This document shows, piece after piece, positions 50,858-64,000 of a stretch of 64,000 nt of DNA. Location of the stretch: assembly GCF_003386795.1 (NCBI RefSeq), contig NZ_QTUC01000001.1, positions 2,480,001 through 2,544,000 on the forward strand, in the 5' to 3' direction. Position 1 is the stretch's first letter, and every line of letters starts with the position of its first letter. A model generated the notes under the pieces. The model was not told where the DNA came from. It did no database searches and worked only from the letters and a program-made list of their open reading frames with translations. A program made the position numbers and the translations under genes. The DNA comes from Thermasporomyces composti (GTDB lineage Bacteria > Actinomycetota > Actinomycetes > Propionibacteriales > Actinopolymorphaceae).

Positions 50858-52069
50858 ATGGCCACGTGTCCGAAGGCGACGGACGTGGAGCGGGTCGATG
50901 CCGCCGACCTGCGGCACCGGATGGTCGACGACTTGCGCGCCCGCGCGGTGGTCACCAGTCCCGCGGTGGAGGCGGCGCTGCGCGTGGTACCGCGGCACGT
51001 CTTCGTCCCCGAGGTGCCGCCAGAACGGGCGTACGCCGACGAGGCCGTCGTCACGAAGGTCGGCGACGACGGCATGCCCACCAGCTCCGCCTCGCAACCC
51101 TCGATCGTCGGGCTCATGCTGGAGCAGCTCGACGTCGCCCGTGGTCACCGGGTCCTCGAGATCGGCGCGGGCACCGGCTACAACGCCGCGCTGCTTGCCG
51201 AGCTGGTCGGCCCCGAGGGCGCGGTGACCACGGTCGACCTCGACGCCGACGTGGTGGAACGCGCGGCGGCCGGCCTGCGGGACGCAGGCTTCGACCAGGT
51301 GCGGGTGGTCTGCGCGGACGGCGGCCTCGGCTGGCCGGACGGCGCTCCGTACGACCGAATCATCGTGACGGCCGGCGCCTGGGACCTGCCGCCGGCGTGG
51401 ACCGGGCAGCTCGCGCCGAGCGGGCGGTTGGTGGTCCCGCTCGGCATCAGGGGCGTCTACCGCAGCGTGTGCTTCGAGCCGGTGGGACGGACGTGGCGCA
51501 GTGGGTCGATCGTCGACTGCGGCTTCATGCCGCTGCGTGGGGAGTTCGCCGGACCCGGCCGCTACGTCAAGGTCGGAGAGTCCGGATCCGTCTGGGACGA
51601 CGGCGACCTGCGCGGCGACGTGAACGTCCTCGCCGAGCTCGGCCCGGGCCAGAGCCCGGCGGTCGAGCTGGCCACGACGGTGACGGCCACGTCGACGCAG
51701 CTGTGGCGGTCTTTGGCGCTGTGGCTGGCCCTCACCGACCCGGCGTTCGTACGGTCCTTCGGCGGCCTTCCCGACGACGTGGTGGGCGGCCTCGGGCTGC
51801 TGGAGGGCGAGAACCTCGCGGTCCCGTGCCGTCCGCACGGGCGGCACGGCGACGAGCCGTTCCAGGTCATGGTGCGTGGCTACGGCCCGGACGGGCACGG
51901 GCTCGCGAGTCGACTCGCCGAGCGGATCCGAGCCTGGGACAGGCGCACGACCGCCGGGCTGCGCATCGACGCCTACCCCGTCGAGACACCGGACGCGGCG
52001 ATCCCGGCAGAGTGGATCGTCCCGAAGCGGCACACCAAGCTCGGCATTTCCTGGAACGCTCCCGGGTGA
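50858..52069 (+). CDS. PCMT-like (protein-L-isoaspartate O-methyltransferase-type) methyltransferase with C-terminal extension
   Basis: SAM-dependent methyltransferase of 403 aa. The N-terminal 210 residues follow the PCMT fold: VPRHVFVPE, TSSASQPSIVGLMLEQL, SAM motif VLEIGAGTGYNAALLAEL and VTTVDLDADVV, YDRIIVTAGAWDLPPAW and GRLVVPLGIRG. True PCMT is about 210 aa and repairs isoaspartate; here a 190-residue C-terminal domain of unknown function follows. This size resembles the methyltransferases associated with FxLD-type lanthipeptides. I see no FxLD precursor or lanthionine synthetase nearby. A -10-like TAGGGT is at 50813-50818. Confidence 0.82.
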   Translation: MATCPKATDVERVDAADLRHRMVDDLRARAVVTSPAVEAALRVVPRHVFVPEVPPERAYADEAVVTKVGDDGMPTSSASQPSIVGLMLEQLDVARGHRVLEIGAGTGYNAALLAELVGPEGAVTTVDLDADVVERAAAGLRDAGFDQVRVVCADGGLGWPDGAPYDRIIVTAGAWDLPPAWTGQLAPSGRLVVPLGIRGVYRSVCFEPVGRTWRSGSIVDCGFMPLRGEFAGPGRYVKVGESGSVWDDGDLRGDVNVLAELGPGQSPAVELATTVTATSTQLWRSLALWLALTDPAFVRSFGGLPDDVVGGLGLLEGENLAVPCRPHGRHGDEPFQVMVRGYGPDGHGLASRLAERIRAWDRRTTAGLRIDAYPVETPDAAIPAEWIVPKRHTKLGISWNAPG

Positions 52070-52095
52070 CACCGGCCGGAGGTTCTCCGCCTCCC

Positions 52096-52121
52096 CGGGG
52101 CGTCGCCCTTTCACCGCCCCG
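52096..52121. terminator. Hairpin between convergent genes
   Basis: CGGGGCG (52096-52102) pairs with CGCCCCG (52115-52121) across a 12-nt loop, between the methyltransferase stop and the stop of the Mrp-type gene. Confidence 0.4.
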
Positions 52122-52132
52122 AGCCGGGTCGC

Positions 52133-56124
<3,992 letters not shown>

Positions 56125-56964
56125 TCACGCGGCGGTGTGCCGGCGGATGAACGCCAGCATCCGACGCCAGGCGTCGGCGCACTCGCTGGTGTGGTCGTGG
56201 TGGCTGCGGTCGAAGAAGCTGTGCGGCGCACCCGGGTACGTGTGGACGGTGTGCTCGACGCCCGCCTGGCGCAGGCCCGCGGCGAACGCCTCGACCTGCT
56301 CGGGCGGGATGCTCGAGTCGGCACCACCGAACAGGCCGAGCACCGGGACCCGGGCCTTCGGCGCCTCGCTGATCGGCGTGGGGCCACCGGGCACCCTGGG
56401 TCGCATGCCGCCGTAGAAGCCGATGACGCCGACGAGGCCCGAGCGTGTCGTGGTGTCCGTCGTCCCGGTGCGCGCTGTCCCGGCGTCCGTCCCATCCTCC
56501 TCTCGGGGCTCGACGAGCCGTGGGTTGGCCGCTTGGAGGAACGAGTAGCTCCCACCGAAGCAGAAGCCGACCGTGACGATCCCGCGGACCCGGTTGCGCC
56601 GCCGGAGGTGGTCGACCGCTGCCTCGATGTCCGCGGCGACAGTCTCCGGGGTGGTCTGGGCGACGTGGGCGCGGAAGTCGAAGTCGGCGCCGCGAGGCTC
56701 GAGTCCGGCCGTTCGACCGAAGTAGTCGATCGCCACGGCGTCGATGCCCAGCCCGGCGAACCGTTCGGCGAGCCGCTCGTAGTAGGCGAACAGGCCACGA
56801 ATGTCGGGGAGGATCACCACGCCGGCGCCGGACGGCTCAGGTGCCATGGCCTCGAAGGCCGCGAACGGCGTGGCGTCGGTCGACGTGAGGACGACTCGCT
56901 TGCCCTCGACGGGAACGCAGCTCTCCGGTGGCTCCGGCGGGATCGCGTCATAGTCGAAGCACAT
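56125..56964 (-). CDS. Dienelactone hydrolase family protein
   Basis: Alpha/beta hydrolase of 279 aa. ATG 56964 is preceded by GGAGGAG. The nucleophile elbow is GFCFGG with Cys, as in true dienelactone hydrolases; Asp is in LGLFGGADSSIP and His in PGAPHSFFDR. A Thr/Arg-rich insertion (DGTDAGTARTGTTDTTTR) in the middle is unusual. Dienelactone hydrolases act in chlorocatechol breakdown, but the family is broad and no catabolic neighbours are present. It lies 21 bp upstream of the beta-galactosidase gene on the same strand and may be co-transcribed with it. Confidence 0.9.
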   Translation of the reverse strand: MCFDYDAIPPEPPESCVPVEGKRVVLTSTDATPFAAFEAMAPEPSGAGVVILPDIRGLFAYYERLAERFAGLGIDAVAIDYFGRTAGLEPRGADFDFRAHVAQTTPETVAADIEAAVDHLRRRNRVRGIVTVGFCFGGSYSFLQAANPRLVEPREEDGTDAGTARTGTTDTTTRSGLVGVIGFYGGMRPRVPGGPTPISEAPKARVPVLGLFGGADSSIPPEQVEAFAAGLRQAGVEHTVHTYPGAPHSFFDRSHHDHTSECADAWRRMLAFIRRHTAA

Positions 56965-57029
56965 CGGCGGCTCCTCCACGGTGAAGGCGAGCTGGCATCC
57001 GAACCTACCCCGTGATCGCCATGGTGTCG

Positions 57030-57035
57030 TAGGGT
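57030..57035 (+). promoter_or_regulatory. -10 element TAGGGT of the pnt operon (leaderless start)
   Basis: TAGGGT ends 8 bp before the GTG start at 57044, so transcription would begin at or next to the start codon. The same CGTAGGGTGGC context occurs before the PCMT-like gene (50811). No clear -35 is seen. Confidence 0.4.
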
Positions 57036-57043
57036 GGCCGGCC

Positions 57044-58165
57044 GTGAGGATCGCGGTCTTGCGCGAGCGACGTCCCGGCGAACGCCGGGTCGCCATGCTT
57101 CCGGAGTTCGTGCCTCGGCTGCTCTCGACCGGGGTCGAGGTGGTGGTGGAGACCGACGCCGGCGCGGAGATGGGGATCCCCGACGAGGCGTACCGCGACG
57201 CCGGCGCGCGCGTCCTCGACGACGTCTTCGACGCCGACGTCGTCGTGTCCGTGCAACCGATCAACCTCGCGACCGCTCGCGCGCTGGCGGAGGGAACCGT
57301 CACCATCTCGTTCCTACCGACCAGGCAGGAGCTCCCGCTCGTCCGGCGCATGCGCGAGCGGAAGCTCACGTCGTTCTCGATGGACCTGGTGCCCCGAACC
57401 TCACGCGCCCAGCCGATGGACGCGGTCACCTCCCAGTCCATGGTGGCCGGGTACCGGGCGGCGATCGTCGCCGCCGAGCGACTGCCGCGGTTCTTCCCGC
57501 TCCTCATGACCGCGGCCGGCACGGTCGAGCCGGCGACGGTGCTCGTCCTCGGCGCCGGCGTGGCCGGGCTCCAGGCGATCGCGACCGCACGTCGGCTCGG
57601 GGCGAACGTGCAGGCGTACGACGTGCGGCGAGCGGCCGCCGAGGAGGTCGCCAGCCTGGGCGCGCGCTTCCTCGACCTGGGCCTCCCGCCGTTGGAGGGA
57701 GAGGGCGGCTACGCGCGCGAGATGACCGAGGAACGCTCCCTGCGGCAGCGGGAGCTGCTCGCGCCGTACGTCGCCGACGCGGACGTGCTCATCACGACCG
57801 CGGCCGTCCCGGGGCGACCCGCGCCTCTGCTGGTGACGTCGGAGATGGTCGAGGCCATGCGGCCGGGGTCGGTGGTCGTCGACCTGGTCGCCGACCAGGG
57901 AGGCAACGTCGCGGGCAGCGTTCCCGGCCAGGAGCTGTCGGTCAACGGCGTCCTCATCTGGGGCGGTCAGAACGTCCCCAGCCAGCTCCCGATGCAGGCC
58001 AGCCGTCTGTACTCCCAGAACATCCTCAACATGCTCATGCTCTTGCTGCGCGACGGCGAGCTGCGTCTCGACTTCGACGACGAGATCCTCGCCAGCGCGT
58101 GCGTCACCCATGCCGGTGAGGTGAGACACCGGCCGACAGCCGAGCTGATCCCGGAGGTGGGCTGA
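57044..58165 (+). CDS. pntAA: NAD(P) transhydrogenase alpha subunit, NAD-binding part
   Basis: Domain I of proton-translocating transhydrogenase, 373 aa, cytoplasmic. It binds NAD(H) and exchanges hydride with the NADP domain. Start GTG 57044 gives the typical RIAVLRERRPGERRVAMLPE. The nucleotide fold is VLVLGAGVAGLQAIATARRLGA; RSAYDVR-type residues are AYDVRRAAAEEVASLG. The mobile loop is in TAAVPGRPAPLLV. In this split arrangement, the membrane helices are in the next small gene. Possibly expressed from a leaderless mRNA. Confidence 0.95.
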   Translation: MRIAVLRERRPGERRVAMLPEFVPRLLSTGVEVVVETDAGAEMGIPDEAYRDAGARVLDDVFDADVVVSVQPINLATARALAEGTVTISFLPTRQELPLVRRMRERKLTSFSMDLVPRTSRAQPMDAVTSQSMVAGYRAAIVAAERLPRFFPLLMTAAGTVEPATVLVLGAGVAGLQAIATARRLGANVQAYDVRRAAAEEVASLGARFLDLGLPPLEGEGGYAREMTEERSLRQRELLAPYVADADVLITTAAVPGRPAPLLVTSEMVEAMRPGSVVVDLVADQGGNVAGSVPGQELSVNGVLIWGGQNVPSQLPMQASRLYSQNILNMLMLLLRDGELRLDFDDEILASACVTHAGEVRHRPTAELIPEVG

Positions 58166-58454
58166 GTGGCCGAAGGGATCGCACTCGTCATCATCCTCGT
58201 CTTCAGCGCGTTCACCGGCTACGAGGTCGTCTCGAAGGTGCCGACGGTCCTGCACACGCCCCTGCTGTCCGGGGCCAACGCCATCGCCGGCGTGATCCTC
58301 CTCGGCGCCGTTCTCGTCGCGGGGCGGGCCAGCACCACGGCCGAGCTCGTGGTCGGGCTGGTCGCGGTCTTCCTCGCCAGCCTCAACCTGGCCGGTGGGT
58401 TCGTGGTGACCGACCGGATGGTGGAGAAGTTCGGTGGGCGAAAGCGGGTCGACC

Positions 58455-58462
<8 letters not shown>
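58166..58462 (+). CDS. pntAB: NAD(P) transhydrogenase alpha subunit, membrane part
   Basis: Membrane domain of 98 aa with three helices (ALVIILVFSAFTGYEVV, LLSGANAIAGVILLGAVLV, ELVVGLVAVFLASLNLAGGFVV). It starts at GTG 58166 directly after the pntAA stop. TPLLSGANAI and the terminal GGFVVTDRM are the family pattern. It helps form the proton path with PntB. Confidence 0.95.
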
Positions 58463-59819
<1,357 letters not shown>

Positions 59820-59831
59820 CCCGCACCTCCG

Positions 59832-59876
59832 CCCCGGCGCGCCAGCGCTGGGGGACCGTCGCCACCCTGAGTGGCG
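59832..59876. terminator. Two hairpins between convergent pntB and glycosyltransferase genes
   Basis: A 9-pair stem with one G-T wobble and a GCCA loop (59832-59853), then CGCCAC-CCTGA-GTGGCG (59860-59876). Placement between stops at 59819 and 59898 suggests a bidirectional terminator. Confidence 0.6.
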
Positions 59877-59897
59877 CGGGCCCGGGTCAGCGTCTGG

Positions 59898-61442
59898 TCA
59901 GTCGGGCGGCTCCACGCTGACCCTGAGGCTCAGCTTCCCCAACGCCGTCCAGTACGGCTCGACGAGGAAGGTGCCGTCGGCGCCGAGCACCCGCTTGGGC
60001 TGCGGGGCCTGGATCTGCACCGAGGTGGGCCGACTGAGCCGCCGTTGCACGACCCACCCGCAGGTCTCCATCCGGACGAAGAGATCCCAGATGCCGGGGT
60101 CGAGCGGTCGGCCCAGCTTGCCGGACCGCACGTCGATCCGGGCCGTGCCTTGCAGGACGAGCTGCTCGAGCCCGCCTGACCCCTCGGGCACCAGGTGGGA
60201 GGTCGTGGGGATGGCGAAGTCGCCGCCGTCCTGGCGATCGCGGACATAGATGTCCAGCCGGCTTTCCTCGATCACCTTCGTCACGTCGAAGGCGTCGTCG
60301 GATAGGGGCGTCCGCAGCTGCACGGGCGGTTCCCACAGCAAGCGACCGTCGTTCCGCTGGAACCGCACGGGGCGGCCGTCGGCGTAGGTGAGCCGGCCGG
60401 TCACCCGGACGACCAGTTGGTTGCCGTCCCAGTCCACCCGGTCCAGGAAGGGGACGACGGTCAGGCCGCGCTCGGCCCGGGCGAGCCTGCTGATGTCGGC
60501 GTAGGCGCCCGCGTGGAGCAAGCGTGCGCGGACCCGCATGGAGACCGGCAGCCATTGCTCGACGGAGGGAGCGAAACGCTCCTTGGCGAGCTTGCGGATC
60601 TCCCGGGCCTGGATGTACCGGCGTGGCCGGATGAAGCGGTTGAGGAAGGTCTGCCCGCCCAGCAGGCGGAGCATCTTGCCGTGGTACCAGTGGGCGTAGA
60701 GCTGGTCGCGGTCGTCCCCGGGGATCGTGTAGGCGTCGACGACGTCGAGCACGGCACGCAGCGCCTTGTAGTACTTCACCGGGTCGAACCGACGCGCTGA
60801 GTAGTGCGCCCGCCCCCGCTGCTTGACCCAGTGGCAGCAGACCTCGTCCGCGAGCACGCTGATCTTCTTGGCGAGGAAGAACGCCTCGACGACGAAGCGG
60901 TGGTCCTCCAGCCAGACCGGCCCCTCGGGGAACCGCAGGCGGTGTCGGAGGAGGAAAGCCGTGCGGAAGAGCTTGTGCGGCGTCAAGAGGCCGAAGAGGT
61001 TGTCCTTGATCAGGTCCGCGGAGTCCTTGGACTCCCGGAACAGGCGCGAGGGCACCCCGCGGCCGCCGTGACCGACCACTTTCCCGATGACGATGTCGGC
61101 GCTGTTGCGGACCGCCATGTCGTACATCCGTTCGAGCGCCCGAGGCGTCAGCCGGTCGTCGGGGTCGAGGAAGTAGACGTACTCACCCTTCGCCGCCTCG
61201 ATTCCGATGTTGCGCGGGCGGCCCGGTCCACCGGTGCGAGCCGCATGGATGAGCCGGATATGGGGATGCTGTTCGACCACGGTCTGGAGCCGTTGGGTGC
61301 TGCCGTCCGTGGAGCCGTCGTCGATGAACAGCACCTCGTACTCGCTCGGCGGAAGGGTCTGGTGGAGGACCGACGTGAGGCAGGTCTCCAAGTAGGGCCC
61401 CGGGTTGTAGACCGGAATCACCACACTGACCTTCACGCCCAT
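59898..61442 (-). CDS. GT2 family glycosyltransferase with C-terminal beta domain
   Basis: Inverting GT-A glycosyltransferase of 514 aa. N-terminal 230 residues: VSVVIPVYNPGPYLETCLTS, FIDDGSTDGS, the acceptor-side GGPGRPRNIGIEAAKG, FLDPDDRL (the DxD-type metal site) and WLEDHRFV. A helical linker (about 240-330) precedes a beta-sandwich-like C-terminal region (about 340-514). The arrangement resembles teichoic-acid glycosyltransferases such as TarS/TarP, which act at the membrane on wall polymers. No transmembrane helix is seen. ATG 61442 is the start; no wall-polymer genes lie beside it in the window, so the acceptor is unknown. Confidence 0.88.
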   Translation of the reverse strand: MGVKVSVVIPVYNPGPYLETCLTSVLHQTLPPSEYEVLFIDDGSTDGSTQRLQTVVEQHPHIRLIHAARTGGPGRPRNIGIEAAKGEYVYFLDPDDRLTPRALERMYDMAVRNSADIVIGKVVGHGGRGVPSRLFRESKDSADLIKDNLFGLLTPHKLFRTAFLLRHRLRFPEGPVWLEDHRFVVEAFFLAKKISVLADEVCCHWVKQRGRAHYSARRFDPVKYYKALRAVLDVVDAYTIPGDDRDQLYAHWYHGKMLRLLGGQTFLNRFIRPRRYIQAREIRKLAKERFAPSVEQWLPVSMRVRARLLHAGAYADISRLARAERGLTVVPFLDRVDWDGNQLVVRVTGRLTYADGRPVRFQRNDGRLLWEPPVQLRTPLSDDAFDVTKVIEESRLDIYVRDRQDGGDFAIPTTSHLVPEGSGGLEQLVLQGTARIDVRSGKLGRPLDPGIWDLFVRMETCGWVVQRRLSRPTSVQIQAPQPKRVLGADGTFLVEPYWTALGKLSLRVSVEPPD

Positions 61443-61551
61443 GCCTGGAGCATCGTCCGTTCACGCCCGTGACAAACCTCTCAGCAACGGTGTGGCGGTG
61501 GCGCGAACGGTGACCGCACGGCGCGGCCTGTCCGACGTTGCGTGGTCGCGG

Positions 61552-62193
61552 TCAGTCGACCACGCCGTACAGCCGGTCGCCGGCGTCGCCCAGTCCGGGA
61601 ACGATGAAGCCCTGGTCGTTGAGGCGTTGGTCGAGGCCCGCCATGACGATCGTGACGGGAACCGTGCAGGAGGCCAACCGCCGCTCCAGGTGCTCGAGCC
61701 CCTCCGGGGCGGCGAGCAGGCAGACCGCCGTGATCTGGCTCGCGCCTCGGTCGACTAGGAAGCCGATCGCGTCAGCGAGCGTCCCACCCGTCGCCAGCAT
61801 CGGGTCGAGCACGTAGCACTGCCGACCGGTGAGGTCGTCGGGGATCCGCTGGGCGTAGGTCGAGGCCTGGAGGGTCTTCTCGTCGCGGATCATGCCGAGG
61901 AACCCGACCTCGGCGGTGGGCAGCAGCCGGACCATGCCCTCCAACATGCCGAGGCCCGCCCGCAGGATGGGGACGACCAGGGGCTTGGGGTCGGCGAGGC
62001 GGACCCCCTGGGCCGGAGCCACCGGAGTCTGGACGGTCACCGGCTCGGTCCGCACGTCGCGGGTCGCCTCGTACGCGAGCAGGGTGACGAGCTCGTCGGT
62101 GAGCCGCCGGAAGATCGGCGAGCTCGTGGTGACGTCACGCAGCACCGTGAGCTTGTGGGCGACGAGCGGGTGGTCAGCCACGTGGATCCGCAT
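61552..62193 (-). CDS. upp: Uracil phosphoribosyltransferase
   Basis: Pyrimidine salvage enzyme of 213 aa making UMP from uracil and PRPP. ATG 62193 follows GAGGT 7 nt upstream. Motifs: [26 protein letters not shown], the PRPP-binding [18 protein letters not shown], and the uracil-binding YGVVD-type C-terminus with DAGDRLYG. A -10-like TAAGGT on the minus strand (62297-62302) is a possible promoter about 100 bp upstream. The location near tadA is common in actinobacteria. Confidence 0.97.
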   Translation of the reverse strand: MRIHVADHPLVAHKLTVLRDVTTSSPIFRRLTDELVTLLAYEATRDVRTEPVTVQTPVAPAQGVRLADPKPLVVPILRAGLGMLEGMVRLLPTAEVGFLGMIRDEKTLQASTYAQRIPDDLTGRQCYVLDPMLATGGTLADAIGFLVDRGASQITAVCLLAAPEGLEHLERRLASCTVPVTIVMAGLDQRLNDQGFIVPGLGDAGDRLYGVVD

Positions 62194-62343
62194 GGGCGAG
62201 ACCTCGCTTGTGTCGAAGGCTTCGTCGGCGTCCGCGCCAGGGATGCGGCCGAAACTGGCCCCGCCCAGACGTTGCTTGGGCACCTGGCGGACAGCCACCT
62301 TAGTGGGACGCGCGAGAATCGTCGGCGGCCGCTCCAGCGTTCC

Positions 62344-62393
62344 TGTCTGGTCGGTGGGAGGCCGGCACTGTCTGGCATCGGTGGGAGGCCGGC
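62344..62393. repeat. Tandem duplication carrying a ribosome binding site
   Basis: TGTCTGGTCGGTGGGAGGCC...(62344-62366) is repeated with a 2-bp insertion at 62369-62393. The second copy supplies the GGGAGG site of the small gene starting at 62397. Confidence 0.8.
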
Positions 62394-62396
62394 GCG

Positions 62397-62696
62397 ATGG
62401 CACAGCGTCGAGCAGCTGCGGGCAAGGGACGTCGTTGGCGGCGCGGGGAGGCACCGGCCCTGGACGACACCGACACCGGTCAGCGGGGACCGACGACGTC
62501 GCCGAGGGACCCGTCGGACGTCGCCGAGTGGGCGAGACCAGCGGAGGAGAGCCAGGCCGATCGGCTGCGCCGTCGAGCCGCTCTGCTCCGTGACTTGGCC
62601 GAGGCGCGGGAGCTGCGGGCCCGCCTCGCTCCACGGCGGACGCGAGTGGCGCGCCTGCGCGCGATGCTCCGGCACGCCAGCTACCGCACGCTGTAG
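62397..62696 (+). CDS. Small basic hypothetical protein
   Basis: Protein of 99 aa starting at ATG 62397 with GGGAGG upstream. The N-terminus is basic and low complexity ([14 protein letters not shown]). The C-terminal half, [20 protein letters not shown] then [23 protein letters not shown], is a charged helix that could form a coiled coil. Similar short Arg-rich helical proteins occur next to upp and tadA in actinobacteria in my recollection, but I cannot name a family. It is divergent from upp. Confidence 0.5.
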   Translation: MAQRRAAAGKGRRWRRGEAPALDDTDTGQRGPTTSPRDPSDVAEWARPAEESQADRLRRRAALLRDLAEARELRARLAPRRTRVARLRAMLRHASYRTL

Positions 62697-62768
62697 TGGC
62701 CCGGGGTACGCTCAAGAATCGACCGACAAATGCGTGTGGGCGCCCGTGGTGTCTGTCACGATTTTTCT

Positions 62769-63128
62769 ATGGCCGAGGAGAGCAGGACGACGGTTGCCGT
62801 CGCCGCCTACCTCCTGACCGGCTGCCGGCGGGCCACCGAGCTCGCCAGGACGGCGACTGGTGACCCTGACTCCCTGGTGGGGAGCGTGCGTGAGCTTTCT
62901 GCGGGCGATGGCCGTGGTGGGCTTCCCAGCGTCGTGGACCGGCTCTCCGCGACCGACGAGTCCGGGCCGGCCCACGGCGGTGACGTCCTGGTGGATCTGG
63001 GCGTTCCCACCTTCGGCGCGCTGTGTGACGATGTCGACCTCGGCCCGGACCAGATGCTCGGCACAATCGCCTGGCGTCTAGGGTGCGAAGCCGCGTCCCC
63101 GCACGCGGTCCACGCGGCGTCCGACTGA
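62769..63128 (+). CDS. Hypothetical protein resembling the C-terminus of the TadA-associated protein
   Basis: A 119-aa frame from ATG 62769 with GC-rich third positions, so probably coding, though no strong ribosome binding site is seen. N-terminal part AEESRTTVAVAAYLLTGCRR is followed by a module, DLGVPTFGALCDDVDLGPDQ to AWRLGCEAA. It aligns by eye with DLGVPSDELHQLA to AERLGCVDA at the end of the next gene. It may be a diverged partial duplicate. It could also be a chance frame; the call is moderate. Confidence 0.45.
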   Translation: MAEESRTTVAVAAYLLTGCRRATELARTATGDPDSLVGSVRELSAGDGRGGLPSVVDRLSATDESGPAHGGDVLVDLGVPTFGALCDDVDLGPDQMLGTIAWRLGCEAASPHAVHAASD

Positions 63129-63211
63129 CGTGCACCAGGGCAGGGGGGAATCTCGCCGTCCGGGTGCGACAACTCGACGAACAACTGGCACGAACGAAGG
63201 AATGGTGCGCG

Positions 63212-64000
<789 letters not shown>

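Noticed and set aside
49832-52114. 760-codon minus-strand frame opposite the DppF-like and methyltransferase genes
   Set aside because: Shadow of two well-supported plus-strand genes; low-complexity translation.

Overview
High-GC actinobacterial chromosome. The evidence is a very high third-position GC, many GTG starts, a SAM-IV-type riboswitch paired with an RRHIDLLRV-type leader peptide, a gamma-glutamyl-ligase (CofE-like) domain protein, an ANTAR regulator, and DUF574/DUF6767-type proteins. Hopanoid genes, secreted glycosidases and many sugar or peptide import genes suggest a soil or compost saprophyte. An Actinopolymorphaceae or other Propionibacteriales relative is only a guess. I see no tRNA, rRNA, CRISPR array, insertion sequence or prophage.

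Layout. 1-9.2 kb: tail of an Hsp20 gene, a frameshifted enolase-superfamily gene, a frameshifted DUF805 gene, a large secreted glycosidase, a DUF5005 secreted protein and a doubly frameshifted nitroreductase-like gene. 9.2-14.6 kb: a heterodimeric ABC exporter and a Tat-exported CehA/McbA-type PHP metallohydrolase. 14.7-20.9 kb: the most distinctive region. A SAM-IV-like riboswitch and a 25-codon leader peptide with a Cys-Cys pair stand before an SsuABC/NMT1-like importer, an M20 deacylase, a VOC protein and an LLM flavin monooxygenase. I read it as a sulfur-controlled organosulfur scavenging operon. 21-30.6 kb: an FAD oxidoreductase, Lpd, a DUF574 methyltransferase, a membrane protein, a Ser/Thr kinase, two SDRs, a small tetra-Cys protein and a structured non-coding stretch.

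30.6-42.8 kb: a minus-strand hopanoid run (hpnC, hpnD, hpnE, prenyl synthase, shc, an hpnG-ispH fusion, hpnH) that follows a MurJ-like flippase and a sensor kinase. The response regulator is divergent. Four of the junctions overlap by 4 bp, so this looks like one long transcription unit. 43-52 kb: a CofE-like protein, a GAF-ANTAR regulator with a repetitive tail, a five-gene Dpp-type peptide/sugar importer and a PCMT-like methyltransferase. 52-57 kb (minus): a dienelactone hydrolase and a GH2 beta-galactosidase whose stop codon overlaps an Mrp-type ATPase. 57-60 kb: pntAA-pntAB-pntB. 60-64 kb: a GT2 glycosyltransferase, upp, two small conserved-looking proteins, the TadA-associated protein and the 5' part of tadA.

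Four apparent single-base indels interrupt otherwise clean genes in the first 9.2 kb, while later genes are intact. This matters for interpretation: it could be real decay or sequencing error.
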